Notes under the pieces: model-generated | Told to the model about the DNA's origin: nothing | Databases searched by the model: none | The model's input: the letters and a program-made list of their open reading frames with translations, nothing else | Position numbers and translations under genes: made by a program | Part shown: piece after piece, positions 43,848 through 52,914 of the stretch | Layout of the letters: each line of letters opens with the position of its first letter | Position numbering within the stretch: the first letter of the stretch is position 1 | Origin: Poindextera sp036494815 | GTDB taxonomy: Bacteria; Pseudomonadota; Alphaproteobacteria; Caulobacterales; Caulobacteraceae | DNA: 64,000 bases | Assembly: GCA_036494815.1 (NCBI GenBank) | Contig: DASXNV010000013.1 | Location: 1 to 64,000, forward strand | Direction: 5' to 3'

Positions 43848-44753
43848 ATGTCCACGACCACAGTTTCCTCGCCTGCGGTGATTTCGGCCGACGCCCTCGG
43901 CTCCATCCAGGTCGAGCCCCTGACCGCCACCATCGGCGCGCTCCTCTCGAACGTCAGTCTGGGCGACGCCTCCCGCGATGATGGCCTGTTCGCCGAGATC
44001 AAGGCGCTCTTGCTGCGCCACAAGGTGCTGTTCCTGCGCGACCAGGACATCAGCCGCGCCGAGCACGTGGCTTTCGCCGAGCGCTTCGGCCCGCTGGAGG
44101 ATCACCCGGTCGCCGGCAGCGATCCGGAGCATCCGGGCTTGGTGCAGATCTACAAGGATCTCAACTCCTCGCCTGACCACTATGAGAACGCCTGGCATAG
44201 CGACGCCAGCTGGCGTGAAACCCCACCGATGGGCTGCGTGTTGCGCCAGGTCGAAGGTCCGGACGTCGGCGGCGACACCATGTGGTGCGATATGGTCCGA
44301 GCCTATGCGGATCTGCCGCAGCATATCAAGGACCAGATCGCACCCCTGCGCGCCCGCCATTCCATCGAGGCGACCTTCGGCGCCAACATGCCGATGGAGC
44401 AACGTCACGCCCTCAAGGCGCGGTTTCCCGACGCCGAGCATCCGGTGGTGCGCACCCACCCCGAAACCGGTGAGGGGATCTTGTACGTCTGCGGGTTCGC
44501 CACCCACTTCACGAACTTCCACGCACCCGACAACGTCCGCTACGGCCAGGATTTCGCGCCGGGGGCCGCAAATCTTCTGAACTACCTGATCAGCCGCGCG
44601 ACGATCCCCGAATACCAGGTTCGCTGGAAGTGGCGGCCAAACAGCATCGCCATCTGGGACAACCGCTGCACCCAGCACTACGCGGTCCAAGACTACTGGC
44701 CGGCGGTCCGCAAGATGGAGCGGGCCGGGATCATCGGCGACCGGCCGTTCTGA
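43848..44753 (+). CDS. TauD/TfdA-family 2-oxoglutarate dioxygenase
   Basis: A 301-residue Fe(II)/2-oxoglutarate oxygenase. HSDASW supplies the first His and Asp ligands (about residues 117-119), the distal ligand and 2-oxoglutarate Arg lie in CTQHYAVQDYWPAVRKMERAGI, and FGPLEDHPVAG is the usual upstream loop. TauD-like enzymes often hydroxylate a carbon next to S, O or N, releasing sulfite, aldehydes or phenols. In this operon it would produce the precursor for the BKACE step. Substrate unknown. Confidence 0.92.
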   Translation: MSTTTVSSPAVISADALGSIQVEPLTATIGALLSNVSLGDASRDDGLFAEIKALLLRHKVLFLRDQDISRAEHVAFAERFGPLEDHPVAGSDPEHPGLVQIYKDLNSSPDHYENAWHSDASWRETPPMGCVLRQVEGPDVGGDTMWCDMVRAYADLPQHIKDQIAPLRARHSIEATFGANMPMEQRHALKARFPDAEHPVVRTHPETGEGILYVCGFATHFTNFHAPDNVRYGQDFAPGAANLLNYLISRATIPEYQVRWKWRPNSIAIWDNRCTQHYAVQDYWPAVRKMERAGIIGDRPF

Positions 44754-44792
44754 GCCGAACCCGTCAAGCGACACCCCTTCAAGGAGACCGCC

Positions 44793-45848
44793 ATGAACTT
44801 CCTCGACGACTCGCTTCTCCCCGAGAACCAGGAAGACCTGGTGATCACGGTGGCGCCCTACGGTCCTGAATGGATGCCGTCGGACTTCCCCGAAGACCTG
44901 CCGATCAGCATGGACGAGCACGTCCAGAAGGCGGTCGACTGCTACAACGCCGGCGCCACGGTGCTGCACCTGCATGTGCGCGAGGAGGACGGTCACGGCT
45001 CCAAGCGGCTGTCGAAGTTCAATGAGCTGCTCGAACGCCTGCGCGACGCCGTCCCCGACATGGTCCTGCAGGTGGGCGGGTCGATCTCCTTCGCGCCGGA
45101 AAGTGATGGGGAGGCGGCCAAGTGGCTCTCGGATGACGCCCGCCATATGCTGGCCGAGCTGAAGCCCCGTCCCGACCAGGTGACGGTGGCCGTCAATACG
45201 AGCCAGTTCAACATCGTCGAAATGATGGACGCCGACGACCTCAAGGGCACCTCGTTCGAGGATCCGGCGCTGTACGAAGCCTATCGCGAGATGATCGTGC
45301 CCGCCGGACCCGGCTGGCTCGAAGAGCACGTCAAGCGGCTCAGCGCCAACGGCATCCAGTCACACTTTCAGCTGGGGCATATATCGCAGCTCGAGACCCT
45401 CGAGCGACTGATGCGCCGCGGCAAGTTCTACGGGCCGCTCATTCTCACCTGGGTGGGGATCGGCGGCGGCTTCGATGCGCCCAATCCCTACACGATGATG
45501 AATTTCATCCGGCAGGTTCCGGATGGCGCCGTCCTGACGCTCGAGTCGTCGATGCGTCACGTGCTGCCGGTGAATATGATGGCCATCGCCATGGGCCTGC
45601 ACGTCCGTTGCGGCAACGAAGATAATCTTTGGACCCAGGACAAGACCGGCAAGATGAGTTCGGTCGCACAGGTCGAGCAGCTGGTGCGCATCAGCCGCGA
45701 GTTCGGCCGCGAGATCGCTACCGGCAAGCAAGCCAAGCGCATCTACCGGATCGGCGAGTTCTATCAGAGCACTGACGAGACCCTGGCCAGGAACGGCTTC
45801 CCGCCCAATCGCCAGTCCGGCCAGAAGGGCTTTTTGCTACACGCCTGA
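44793..45848 (+). CDS. beta-keto acid cleavage enzyme (BKACE, DUF849)
   Basis: A 351-residue DUF849 enzyme, which condenses a beta-keto acid with acetyl-CoA and splits it to acetoacetate and a new CoA ester. HLHVREEDG holds the two zinc-binding His. It is longer than the usual 270-310 residues: residues about 85-160 contain an acidic insertion (ESDGEAAKWLSDDARHMLAEL). Conserved blocks LEEHVKRLSANGIQSHFQLGH and VPDGAVLTLESSMRHVLPVNMMAIAMGLHVRCGNEDN (read in parts) follow. AAGGAG precedes the ATG. It marks the operon as a catabolic route through a beta-keto acid. Confidence 0.9.
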   Translation: MNFLDDSLLPENQEDLVITVAPYGPEWMPSDFPEDLPISMDEHVQKAVDCYNAGATVLHLHVREEDGHGSKRLSKFNELLERLRDAVPDMVLQVGGSISFAPESDGEAAKWLSDDARHMLAELKPRPDQVTVAVNTSQFNIVEMMDADDLKGTSFEDPALYEAYREMIVPAGPGWLEEHVKRLSANGIQSHFQLGHISQLETLERLMRRGKFYGPLILTWVGIGGGFDAPNPYTMMNFIRQVPDGAVLTLESSMRHVLPVNMMAIAMGLHVRCGNEDNLWTQDKTGKMSSVAQVEQLVRISREFGREIATGKQAKRIYRIGEFYQSTDETLARNGFPPNRQSGQKGFLLHA

Positions 45849-45866
45849 CTTCTCTATCGGACACGC

Positions 45867-45899
45867 GCCGGAAATTCGCCCTCTCGGCGGCTTTCCGGC
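45867..45899 (+). terminator. strong intercistronic hairpin
   Basis: GCCGGAAA (45867-45874) pairs with TTTCCGGC (45892-45899), and an inner CGCC/GGCG stem closes a five-base loop. It lies between the BKACE and MFS genes without a following U-run, so it is more likely an mRNA stabiliser or processing site that sets lower transporter expression than a full terminator. Confidence 0.5.
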
Positions 45900-45934
45900 C
45901 GACCGGCGGTGTTGATCATTGAACGGAGCCTTCG

Positions 45935-47257
45935 GTGGCCCATCACAGCGTAATATCCGGCGACGGCGCTCCGGCCATTGCAGTTTCGCGGCCGTTCGCC
46001 TGGGCGGTGTTCGCCCTGACCTTCGGACTTCTGATCTCCGACTACATGTCCCGCCAGGTGCTGAACGCGGTGTTCCCGGTGCTCAAGGCCGAATGGCGCC
46101 TGACGGACTCCAGTCTGGGCGCTCTAGGTGGCGCGGTGGCCTTGATGGTCGGCCTGCTCACCTTTCCCCTGTCGCTGTTGGCCGACGCCTGGGGCCGGGT
46201 GAAGAGCATCGCGCTGATGGCGGTGCTCTGGAGCCTTGCGACCCTCGCCTGCGGCCTGGCGCGATCCTATGACCAGATGCTCGGCGCCCGGTTCCTGGTG
46301 GGCATCGGCGAAGCCGCCTATGGCAGCGTCGGCATCGCCGTGGTCCTGAGCGTGTTTCCGGCCAGCCTGCGCGCCACGCTCACCGCCGCTTTCATGGCCG
46401 GCGGCATGTTCGGATCGGTGTTCGGCATGGGCCTGGGCGGGGCGCTGGCGGGCGCCGTCGGCTGGCGCTGGTCGTTCGTGGCCATGGCGCTGTTCGGCCT
46501 GGCCCTGGCCATAATCTATCCCCTGGTCGTGCGTCCGAGGCGGCTGGACGTACCGGCGCGACTTGGTCGCGTTCAGGCCGGGCCCGTCCGGCGCCGCGGG
46601 CCGGCGCCCCTCATGAGCCTGGTCAGCGCCCCTTCGGTGGTGGCGGCCTATGTGGGCAGCGGCCTGCAGCTCTTCGTCAGCGCCGCCGTGCTCGCCTGGA
46701 TCCCGTCCTATCTGAACCGCTACTATGCTCTGAAGCCCGACCGCGCCTCCATCGCCGCCGCCGCCTTCGTGCTGGTGAGCGGGGTCGGCATGATCGCCTG
46801 TGGCATGCTCAGCGACCGGCTGGGGCGTGGCGCGCCAGAGCGAAAGATCGTTCTGGCCTGTATCTACTGTCTGCTGACGGCCATGCTCCTGGGCGTCGGT
46901 TTCCGCGTTCCGGCGGGCCCGCTGCAACTGGCGCTGATCGCCGCCGGCATGTTCGTCTCGGCGGGCGTGACCGGGCCCTCGGGCGCCATGGTCGCCAACC
47001 TGACCCACCCCGCGGTCCAGGGGGCGGCCTTCGCCACGCTCACTCTGTCGAACAACCTCCTGGGCCTGGCGCCGGGGCCGTTCATCACCGGGGCGCTGGC
47101 CGACCGCACGAGCCTCTTGGGCGCCTTGCAGATAATCCCCTTCATGTCGCTCCCGGCCCTGGCCGTGTTCCTGTTCGCCTGCAGCCGCTACCTCGGTGAC
47201 CTCGAAGGCGTGGAGGCGATGCGGGCGCCCACCCAGCTTGCTGAGGCCGGTATATGA
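45935..47257 (+). CDS. MFS transporter
   Basis: A 440-residue major-facilitator protein with 12 predicted helices. FGLLISDYMSRQVLNAVFPVLKAEW is the N-terminal segment of the aromatic-acid/anion-type MFS group, and LADAWGRVKSI is the loop 2-3 motif. A middle cytoplasmic loop is Arg-rich. GTG start with GGAG nearby. It is the fourth gene of the operon and the probable importer of its substrate, most likely an organic acid. Exact substrate unknown. Confidence 0.92.
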   Translation: MAHHSVISGDGAPAIAVSRPFAWAVFALTFGLLISDYMSRQVLNAVFPVLKAEWRLTDSSLGALGGAVALMVGLLTFPLSLLADAWGRVKSIALMAVLWSLATLACGLARSYDQMLGARFLVGIGEAAYGSVGIAVVLSVFPASLRATLTAAFMAGGMFGSVFGMGLGGALAGAVGWRWSFVAMALFGLALAIIYPLVVRPRRLDVPARLGRVQAGPVRRRGPAPLMSLVSAPSVVAAYVGSGLQLFVSAAVLAWIPSYLNRYYALKPDRASIAAAAFVLVSGVGMIACGMLSDRLGRGAPERKIVLACIYCLLTAMLLGVGFRVPAGPLQLALIAAGMFVSAGVTGPSGAMVANLTHPAVQGAAFATLTLSNNLLGLAPGPFITGALADRTSLLGALQIIPFMSLPALAVFLFACSRYLGDLEGVEAMRAPTQLAEAGI

Positions 47258-47295
47258 CGCACACCCCCTGATCTGTTTGGAGCTACCCGCAAGGC

Positions 47296-47868
47296 ATGAC
47301 TGCGACCTCGACCATCCTCATCGTTCCTGGCCTGCGCGACCATGTCGCCCAGCACTGGCAGACCCATCTCGCAGCCAGCCTGCCGCTTTCGGTCACCGTC
47401 CAGCCGCTCGAGCACGACAAGCTCAGCTGCGCGGCGCGGGTCAGGGCGCTGGACACGACCTTCCGCTCGCTGCGCGGCCCGGTGATTATCGTTGCTCACA
47501 GCGCCGGCGTGATGATGGTGGTCCACTGGGCTGAGACGTTCGGCGTTCGCATCAAGGGCGCGCTGCTGGCGACCCCTGCGGACGTGGAGTCGCCGTTTCC
47601 GCAGGGCTATCCGACCACGGAGGCGCTGCGCGAGAACGGCTGGCTGGCGATTCCACGCCAGTCGCTGCCATTCCCCAGCCTCATCGCCGCCAGCGAGAAC
47701 GATCCCCTCTGCGCTTTCGATCGTGCCTTCGAGATGGCCCAGGACTGGGGTGGAGAATTGGTCAATGTCGGGTGGGTCGGCCACCTGAACCCCGCCGCCG
47801 GTTTCGGTCCGTGGCCGGAGGCCGAGAACTTGATCCGGCGATTGGACCAGGCCGATGGCGCGGACTGA
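47296..47868 (+). CDS. YdeN/RBBP9-type serine hydrolase
   Basis: A 190-residue small alpha/beta hydrolase of the RBBP9/YdeN family: ILIVPGLRDHVAQHWQTHL, the nucleophile elbow VAHSAGVMM, catalytic Asp in ENDPLCAFDRA, and the signature GWVGHLNPAAGFGPWPE with the catalytic His. Family members are esterases of unclear physiological role. It lies 38 bases after the MFS gene and is probably the last gene of the operon. Confidence 0.9.
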   Translation: MTATSTILIVPGLRDHVAQHWQTHLAASLPLSVTVQPLEHDKLSCAARVRALDTTFRSLRGPVIIVAHSAGVMMVVHWAETFGVRIKGALLATPADVESPFPQGYPTTEALRENGWLAIPRQSLPFPSLIAASENDPLCAFDRAFEMAQDWGGELVNVGWVGHLNPAAGFGPWPEAENLIRRLDQADGAD

Positions 47869-47928
47869 AATGGCGAACGGTCATGTTTAGGTTTCCTTGG
47901 CCGCCGTTAGGCACAAGGCTGAGGTCGC

Positions 47929-48406
47929 TCACGAAGGCGGCGGAGACTGGGCGGAGATCGCGAGAGCGGGCTTCAGATGGTTTTCAGCCGGCCGTCGGCG
48001 CACGGTCTCGCAGGACAACTCGTCGTGGTCGGTGAGCCGGACCATCTCGTCGGCGAGAAGTTCAAGGCTCCAGCGGGCACGCCCAGGCGGTGGTTTTGAG
48101 CAGGCGGTCGCCACCAGGAGCGCCTCCTCCTTGGTCGACAGTTCGCCGGGGACGCCCGGGCGCGGCTCTTCGCTGAGCCCCCTCCAAATTGGCTTCCACA
48201 AACCGGCGCTTGGTCCGGTAAATCGTCGATCCGCTGACGTTTAAGGTTGCTGCGATCACCTCGTCGCTGAAGCCTTCGTCCGCCGCGACCAGGATCTGGG
48301 CGCGCTTGATTTTGCGCGAGGCGCGCCGGCCACCACTCAACAGGGCGGCCAGTTGGTCACGTTCCGATTGGCTAAGCTCTACGCGCAACTTTATATTCAT
48401 CGACAC
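47929..48406 (-). pseudogene. IS630-family transposase fragment (frameshifted, truncated)
   Basis: The minus strand begins SMNIKLRVELSQSERDQLAALLSGG, then RKIKRAQILVAADEGFSDEVIAATLNVSGSTIYRTKRRFVE (read in parts), the helix-turn-helix part of an IS630 transposase. Near 48175 the family sequence moves to another frame: LSEEPRPGVPGELSTKEEALLVATACSKPP, then LLADEMVRLTDHDELSCETVRRR. It stops at about 47990, so the whole DDE catalytic half is missing. The element cannot move by itself. Terminal repeats are not identifiable. Confidence 0.8.
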
Positions 48407-48440
48407 CTCCTTCAGCGGTGGAGGCGCAGATGAATCTGAA

Positions 48441-48713
48441 ATGAGTCAGTCACTTGACCAACGTCCCGGCGCGCCAGGACGCAGCTTCACGCAGATCCAA
48501 GGCCAGTACCTGGCCTTCACCTACGCCTACAGCCGGATCTTCAAACAACCTCCCGCCGAAGCTGACATGCGTCGCCACTTCGGCGTCATGGCCTCGTCTG
48601 TTCACCAGATGGTGCTGACCCTTGAGAAGGCTGGCCACATCTCTCGGGTACTCGGAGCCGCCCGCAGCATCCAGCTCCTGATCCCACCTGAAGCACTGCC
48701 CATTCTACGCTAA
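48441..48713 (+). CDS. small LexA/MarR-like winged-helix protein
   Basis: A 90-residue protein: FTQIQGQYLAFTYAYSRIFKQPPAEADMRRHFGVMASSVHQMVLTLEKAGHISRVLGAARSI, read in parts, ending PEALPILR. The winged-helix resembles the LexA DNA-binding domain and is a common stand-alone ORF near IS elements in alphaproteobacteria. Start at ATG 48441; the frame is open further upstream through the IS630 remnant. Divergent from that remnant by about 35 bases. It probably came with the mobile element; target unknown. Confidence 0.65.
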   Translation: MSQSLDQRPGAPGRSFTQIQGQYLAFTYAYSRIFKQPPAEADMRRHFGVMASSVHQMVLTLEKAGHISRVLGAARSIQLLIPPEALPILR

Positions 48714-49005
48714 GCCAACCCGTCATAGTCTCTGTGGCGCGACGCTAGGTCGATGCGTTCGCATACCTCAAAATGAAAAAACACCTTTGACAACCGCTAG
48801 CCCCCATCGCCAATATACAAGCGTTACCGTATGGGGTTTTGTGTGGGGGGGGCTCCAGCAGCGCCGAGACGGTGACTTGGTTGGCGCACCACGGGCCCAA
48901 CTTCACCCTGAGCGTGGTCCCACACCACAGCATTGAATTTGGCTGGCTGCCTGCTGGCTGAAGGCATTCGACGCGCGCGGACCTTTTGACGAACGAGGTT
49001 ATCGC
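48714..49005. other. non-coding spacer with a G8 tract
   Basis: No gene recognised in 292 bases. Eight consecutive G occur at 48845-48852. The right end holds the GAGG ribosome site of the phosphodiesterase gene. This may be the junction of the mobile-element scar with the glycan region. Confidence 0.4.
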
Positions 49006-50427
49006 GTGCCTAATCCTGTGATCGTGCTGGAGTTGAACGAGCTGGCGCCGGCGCTGATGGACAGGTTCATCGCCCAGGGCCACTTGCCGGGTTTCGCCCG
49101 CCTACGGTCCGAATCAATCACCTGCGTCACCGACGCCGAGGAAACCGCTCCGAATCTGGAGCCATGGATCCAGTGGATCACGGTCCATACAGGCCTTTCG
49201 TATAGCGAACATGGTGTCTTTTTGCTGGGGGACGGACCCAAGCTCGAAGCGCCGCGGATCTGGGACATGGTGGCCGACGCCGGCCGACGCGCCTGGATCT
49301 GCGGCAGCATGAATTCGGCGGTCAGCTCGGCGCGGCGGGAAAACCTGTTTGTCCTTCCCGATCCGTGGGCCATGGGCGTAGCGCCCCAGCCGGCGGGCAT
49401 GTTCGACGCCTTTTTCCATCTGGTGCGCACCTATGTGCAGGAATACACCCGCGATAGTCCGCCCCTGACCAGGGGCGACTATCTGCGCTTCGCCCATTTC
49501 ATGGTCGAGAACGGCCTCTCGCCAAAGTCAGTGATCGATACATTGCGACAACTCGCCAGCGAGCGCACCGGCGGAACGCGCTGGAAACGCGCGGCCATCC
49601 TCGATCGTCTGCAATGGGATGTGTTTCGCCACAACTTCCGCAAGCTGAAGCCGGCCCTCTCCACCTATTTCGTCAACAGCACGGCGCACTACCAGCACTT
49701 CTACTGGCGCAACATGCAGCCCGAACTGTTCGACCTGCGCGACGAGGCCAGCACGGAGACGGGGCTCGAGGACGCGATCCTGTTCGGCTATCAGAAAATG
49801 GATCGCATCGTTCAGGAGTGCCTGTCGCTGGCCGGCTCGGAGGCGACCGTGGTTTTGTGCTCGGCGCTGGGCGCCCAGCCCATGCGGGGCTATGACGCCG
49901 ATGGCGGCAAGCAGATCATTCGCACCATCGATGTAGACGCGCTGCTGTCCTATCTGGGCGTGACGCAGCGCTACCAATATGCGCCGGTGATGTCCGACCA
50001 GTTCCATCTGCTCTTCGACAGTCAGGCCGATGCCGTCGCCGCTCAGGACCGGATGAAGGCGCTTAAGATGGACGACGGGCGCGAAGTGCTGATGGCGCGA
50101 CGCGACGGCGCCGACCTTCATTGCGGCGTCGAGATCCTGATGATGCCGCCGGCCAAGGCTGAGGTTGTCACGCCTCACAACAACCAGCCCAAGCCCTTCA
50201 ACGCACTGTTCTACCCGGCGCAGGGCATGAAGAGCGGGATGCACCATCCCGACGGAATCCTCTGGATTCGTACGCCTAAGCGCCGCCATCTGGAGCTGCG
50301 GCGCAAGGTCTCGCTGCGCGAGCTCGCGCCCACCCTGCTGGAGCTGGCTGGCGTGCGCACCGATCACCACTTCGCCATGCCGCCGATGCCGGAGGTACGC
50401 GAGGCCGCGCTGGTCGATGCGACCTGA
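49006..50427 (+). CDS. alkaline-phosphatase-superfamily phosphodiesterase
   Basis: A 473-residue protein of the nucleotide pyrophosphatase/phosphodiesterase group: VIVLELNELAPALMDRFIAQG opens the fold, WITVHTGLSYSEHGVFLLGDG supplies the Thr/Ser nucleophile region (TG), and later segments include DRIVQECLSLAGSEATVVLCSALGAQP and LRELAPTLLELAGV. No signal peptide, so cytoplasmic. Starts at GTG 49006 with GAGG. Related proteins in surface-glycan loci release or modify nucleotide- or lipid-linked sugars; that role is inferred. A broken inverted copy of its 5' end lies at 52.2-52.4 kb. Confidence 0.82.
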   Translation: MPNPVIVLELNELAPALMDRFIAQGHLPGFARLRSESITCVTDAEETAPNLEPWIQWITVHTGLSYSEHGVFLLGDGPKLEAPRIWDMVADAGRRAWICGSMNSAVSSARRENLFVLPDPWAMGVAPQPAGMFDAFFHLVRTYVQEYTRDSPPLTRGDYLRFAHFMVENGLSPKSVIDTLRQLASERTGGTRWKRAAILDRLQWDVFRHNFRKLKPALSTYFVNSTAHYQHFYWRNMQPELFDLRDEASTETGLEDAILFGYQKMDRIVQECLSLAGSEATVVLCSALGAQPMRGYDADGGKQIIRTIDVDALLSYLGVTQRYQYAPVMSDQFHLLFDSQADAVAAQDRMKALKMDDGREVLMARRDGADLHCGVEILMMPPAKAEVVTPHNNQPKPFNALFYPAQGMKSGMHHPDGILWIRTPKRRHLELRRKVSLRELAPTLLELAGVRTDHHFAMPPMPEVREAALVDAT

Positions 50428-50911
50428 CCGCGTCGTGGTCCTCGAACCCCACGCAACCGGGGCTGTAGGCGGTTCACGGGCGGGGCAGAGCAGGCCGGTC
50501 AGGCGGGGCCGACGTTCACAGGGCTAGGCGGCGCGGCGGCGACCGGCGCGGGCTGGAGCGCGAGAGCGGGCAGCGTGCGTTCGGATTTTCCGAGCTCGGC
50601 CTGTTGGGCGCGCCGGATAGACGGGCTATGAGCGAGGACCATCCCGCCACCGCCGCAGGCGCCGGATTGCTGGAGGCTGGTGCCTCGCGCCGCGCCGCCG
50701 TGAAAGCGGAGGATCCGAGCGGGTCAGCGCCGCCCGCGCCTGCCCAATATTCCTGGTCGAACACCGCCAGCCAGATTGCGACCAGTCGCGCAGGCGTCGT
50801 TGAAGACGTTGTCGCGGCGACACCATGCGGAAAAATCGCACTCGCGGCTGGCGGTTCAGCGATGCCAATCGGATCGCTCCACGGGCCAGGTTGAGGGCGC
50901 CCTTCTACGAT
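50428..50911. other. intergenic stretch, nothing recognised
   Basis: 484 bases between the phosphodiesterase and acyltransferase stops. Open frames on both strands (for example 50626-50868 minus, 50604-50894 plus) lack ribosome sites and family motifs and have scrambled, Arg-rich composition. It may be decayed coding sequence. Confidence 0.4.
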
Positions 50912-52033
50912 CTATTCACCGGCTGGTAACCTATACCCCAATCGATCGAGGAGACTGCCGCGCGTCATGACCTTCGCCAGGGCCTGTTGGCCCAATTCGA
51001 TGCTGGGGCGCTCGACAAACCTGTACATCAGCGTCGACAGGAACAGGCTTGTCGGAAGTGTTAGGAACAGAAGCAGGAAGCTCAGCGAGATCGTGTCGAG
51101 CTTGAGGGTCGATACGGGATACGCCAGCAGGCACATGATCGGAACATGAATTAGATAGAAGCTGAAACTAATTTCTCCAAGCCAGGACAATGGCTTGATG
51201 TCTAGGAACTTGAGTGGCCTGCCGCCATGTATGACCACCGCCAAAATCCAAAAGCAGCACATGGCCTCGACGAATTGGGTGGGGCCGCTGTTGTAAGCGG
51301 TCACGCTCAACTCATCGCCCGGCGGAAACACATTCCTGAAGGCTACAAGGACCACCAGGGCTGAAACCAGCCCGGCGATCGTCCAAGGTTCCGCGCGTTT
51401 GATCGCTTTCAGCAGAAATTGCGGCGGCGCGGCAAGCCACGCGCCCAGGAAGAAGTCCACAAGGTAGCTGAGCAGACCGTAGTAGGTTCGCGAACCGATG
51501 GTCAGGCTCAGCAAAAGCGCTATCCCCAGGCCGGCATAGAACAGCTTGCGGCGATTTAGAACGCTGTAGGCGATGAACGGCATCATCAAGGATGCGACCA
51601 CTTCGATGAAAATCGTCCAGCCTTGAGGAAGAAGAAAGGCCAGGGCGCCGCCATAGCTTGCCGCGATATAGAGCGGATGCAGGCGCGCGGCCTGGAAGCG
51701 GGCGCTCCACCAATCGCTGCCGTTGAGGATCGGGAATCGATAGTGGACGAACAGGAGATAGAGCAGGCTGATCGTGCATGCCAAGATCCAGGCGGGATAG
51801 ATACGAAATAGCCGCTTTATATAGAACTCGTGGGTCTTCGTGGTTCCTTTGCGCAGGCTGAGCGTCAGGACGAAGCCGCTCAAGAGAAAGAACATGACGA
51901 CGGCGGCGTGCCCATTGGAGTAGTTCTTCAGATGGTCAAACCAGAGCGGTATGCTGAACAATCCAAGGCAATGACCAACGGCGACCAGCAGAGCTGCTAC
52001 CCCCCGAATACCCTGCAACTGGTGCGTTCTCAT
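50912..52033 (-). CDS. acyltransferase-3 family membrane protein (OafA-like)
   Basis: A 373-residue integral-membrane acyltransferase with about 10 helices. RGVAALLVAVGHCLGLF carries the conserved His of the family, VVMFFLLSGFVLTLSLRKG the F-x-L-S-G-F motif, and LSWLGEISFSFYLIHVPIM the late signature. Such enzymes O-acetylate or O-acylate polysaccharides or lipid-linked sugars in the periplasm. It lies between the intact phosphodiesterase and its broken copy. Codon use is a little less GC-biased than the neighbours. Confidence 0.9.
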   Translation of the reverse strand: MRTHQLQGIRGVAALLVAVGHCLGLFSIPLWFDHLKNYSNGHAAVVMFFLLSGFVLTLSLRKGTTKTHEFYIKRLFRIYPAWILACTISLLYLLFVHYRFPILNGSDWWSARFQAARLHPLYIAASYGGALAFLLPQGWTIFIEVVASLMMPFIAYSVLNRRKLFYAGLGIALLLSLTIGSRTYYGLLSYLVDFFLGAWLAAPPQFLLKAIKRAEPWTIAGLVSALVVLVAFRNVFPPGDELSVTAYNSGPTQFVEAMCCFWILAVVIHGGRPLKFLDIKPLSWLGEISFSFYLIHVPIMCLLAYPVSTLKLDTISLSFLLLFLTLPTSLFLSTLMYRFVERPSIELGQQALAKVMTRGSLLDRLGYRLPAGE

Positions 52034-52183
52034 CAGTTCTTCATCTCATAAATTCGATGATTGGAAGTCGGCCGCTTTTGGGCGGCTCTGCAATCCGCAG
52101 CTTCACCTTTGCGCTGGAAAGCCACGCGCGGCTCGGCCCAGGGTATAGAACGGGCCGTGCGACATCTGTTAACGCAGCGCCGA

Positions 52184-52377
52184 TTAGGGCCAACAGACCG
52201 CGACCCTCTGGATCCGCGGCGCGCGGTTAGGCGCCGTCTCCTCAGCGTGGGTGACGGACGTGATGGACTGGGAACGCGAGCGGAGGCAAAACCGAGTAGG
52301 GAGCCCTGCGCGGTGAACCTGTGCATCAGGGCTGGGGCTATCTGGGCCAACTCCAGCACGATCACAGGTCTGGCCAC
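52184..52377 (-). pseudogene. broken copy of the phosphodiesterase 5' end
   Basis: From 52377 the minus strand reads PVIVLELAQIAPALMHRFTAQG, nearly the same as the first 25 residues of the gene at 49006. After a frameshift near 52290 the match resumes as SITSVTHAEETAPNRAPRIQ (SITCVTDAEETAPNLEPWIQ in the intact gene), then ends. At nucleotide level the copies look roughly 70% alike by eye, so the duplication is old. The remainder of the gene is absent. Confidence 0.75.
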
Positions 52378-52914
52378 GTAAAATCCTTATTGTCAGTGAG
52401 AGCGGGCCGGACCGAGGGCGCCGTCGGTCCGGGAGCAACCAACCGGTTTCTGATAATTCGTACGCTGGCGTAGACCTGCGAGAAGGGTGAACTCGCGCCG
52501 GGATCGAAACCTGCTCCCCTTCGGGACTTTCCGTCAGCCCGCCACAGTTAAGCTTGCAAACTGCCGTGATCGTCCTGAGGTTGTCAATTTTTTTGTGAGG
52601 CTTTCGGCGCGTGCGGCTGCGGCGGCATGCCGGTATAGCGGATCCATGCAGATGATACCCATTCAAGTGCGCTGTCGGCCCAACAGCGATTCGTCTCCGG
52701 TCGGGCGCAATATGCCCAAACCCAAGCGGGCTTTGTCCCAAGAAGGCCCGCGCCGCGGCCGTTCGAGAGGACAAAGCCCCGAAAACGACCTTGGCGGCGC
52801 CGTGCTCGCCATCGCCGGAATCTAGACCCGGTTTATCGAGCCGATGGCGATCGCTAAGGCTGGAGGCGTAACCCGGCGCCAGGCGTTCGTCCTTTCCCGA
52901 GCTGGGCGGGAATG

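Noticed and set aside
52487..52825. 112-residue plus-strand frame
   Set aside because: No ribosome site, Arg/Ser-rich composition and no recognisable motif.
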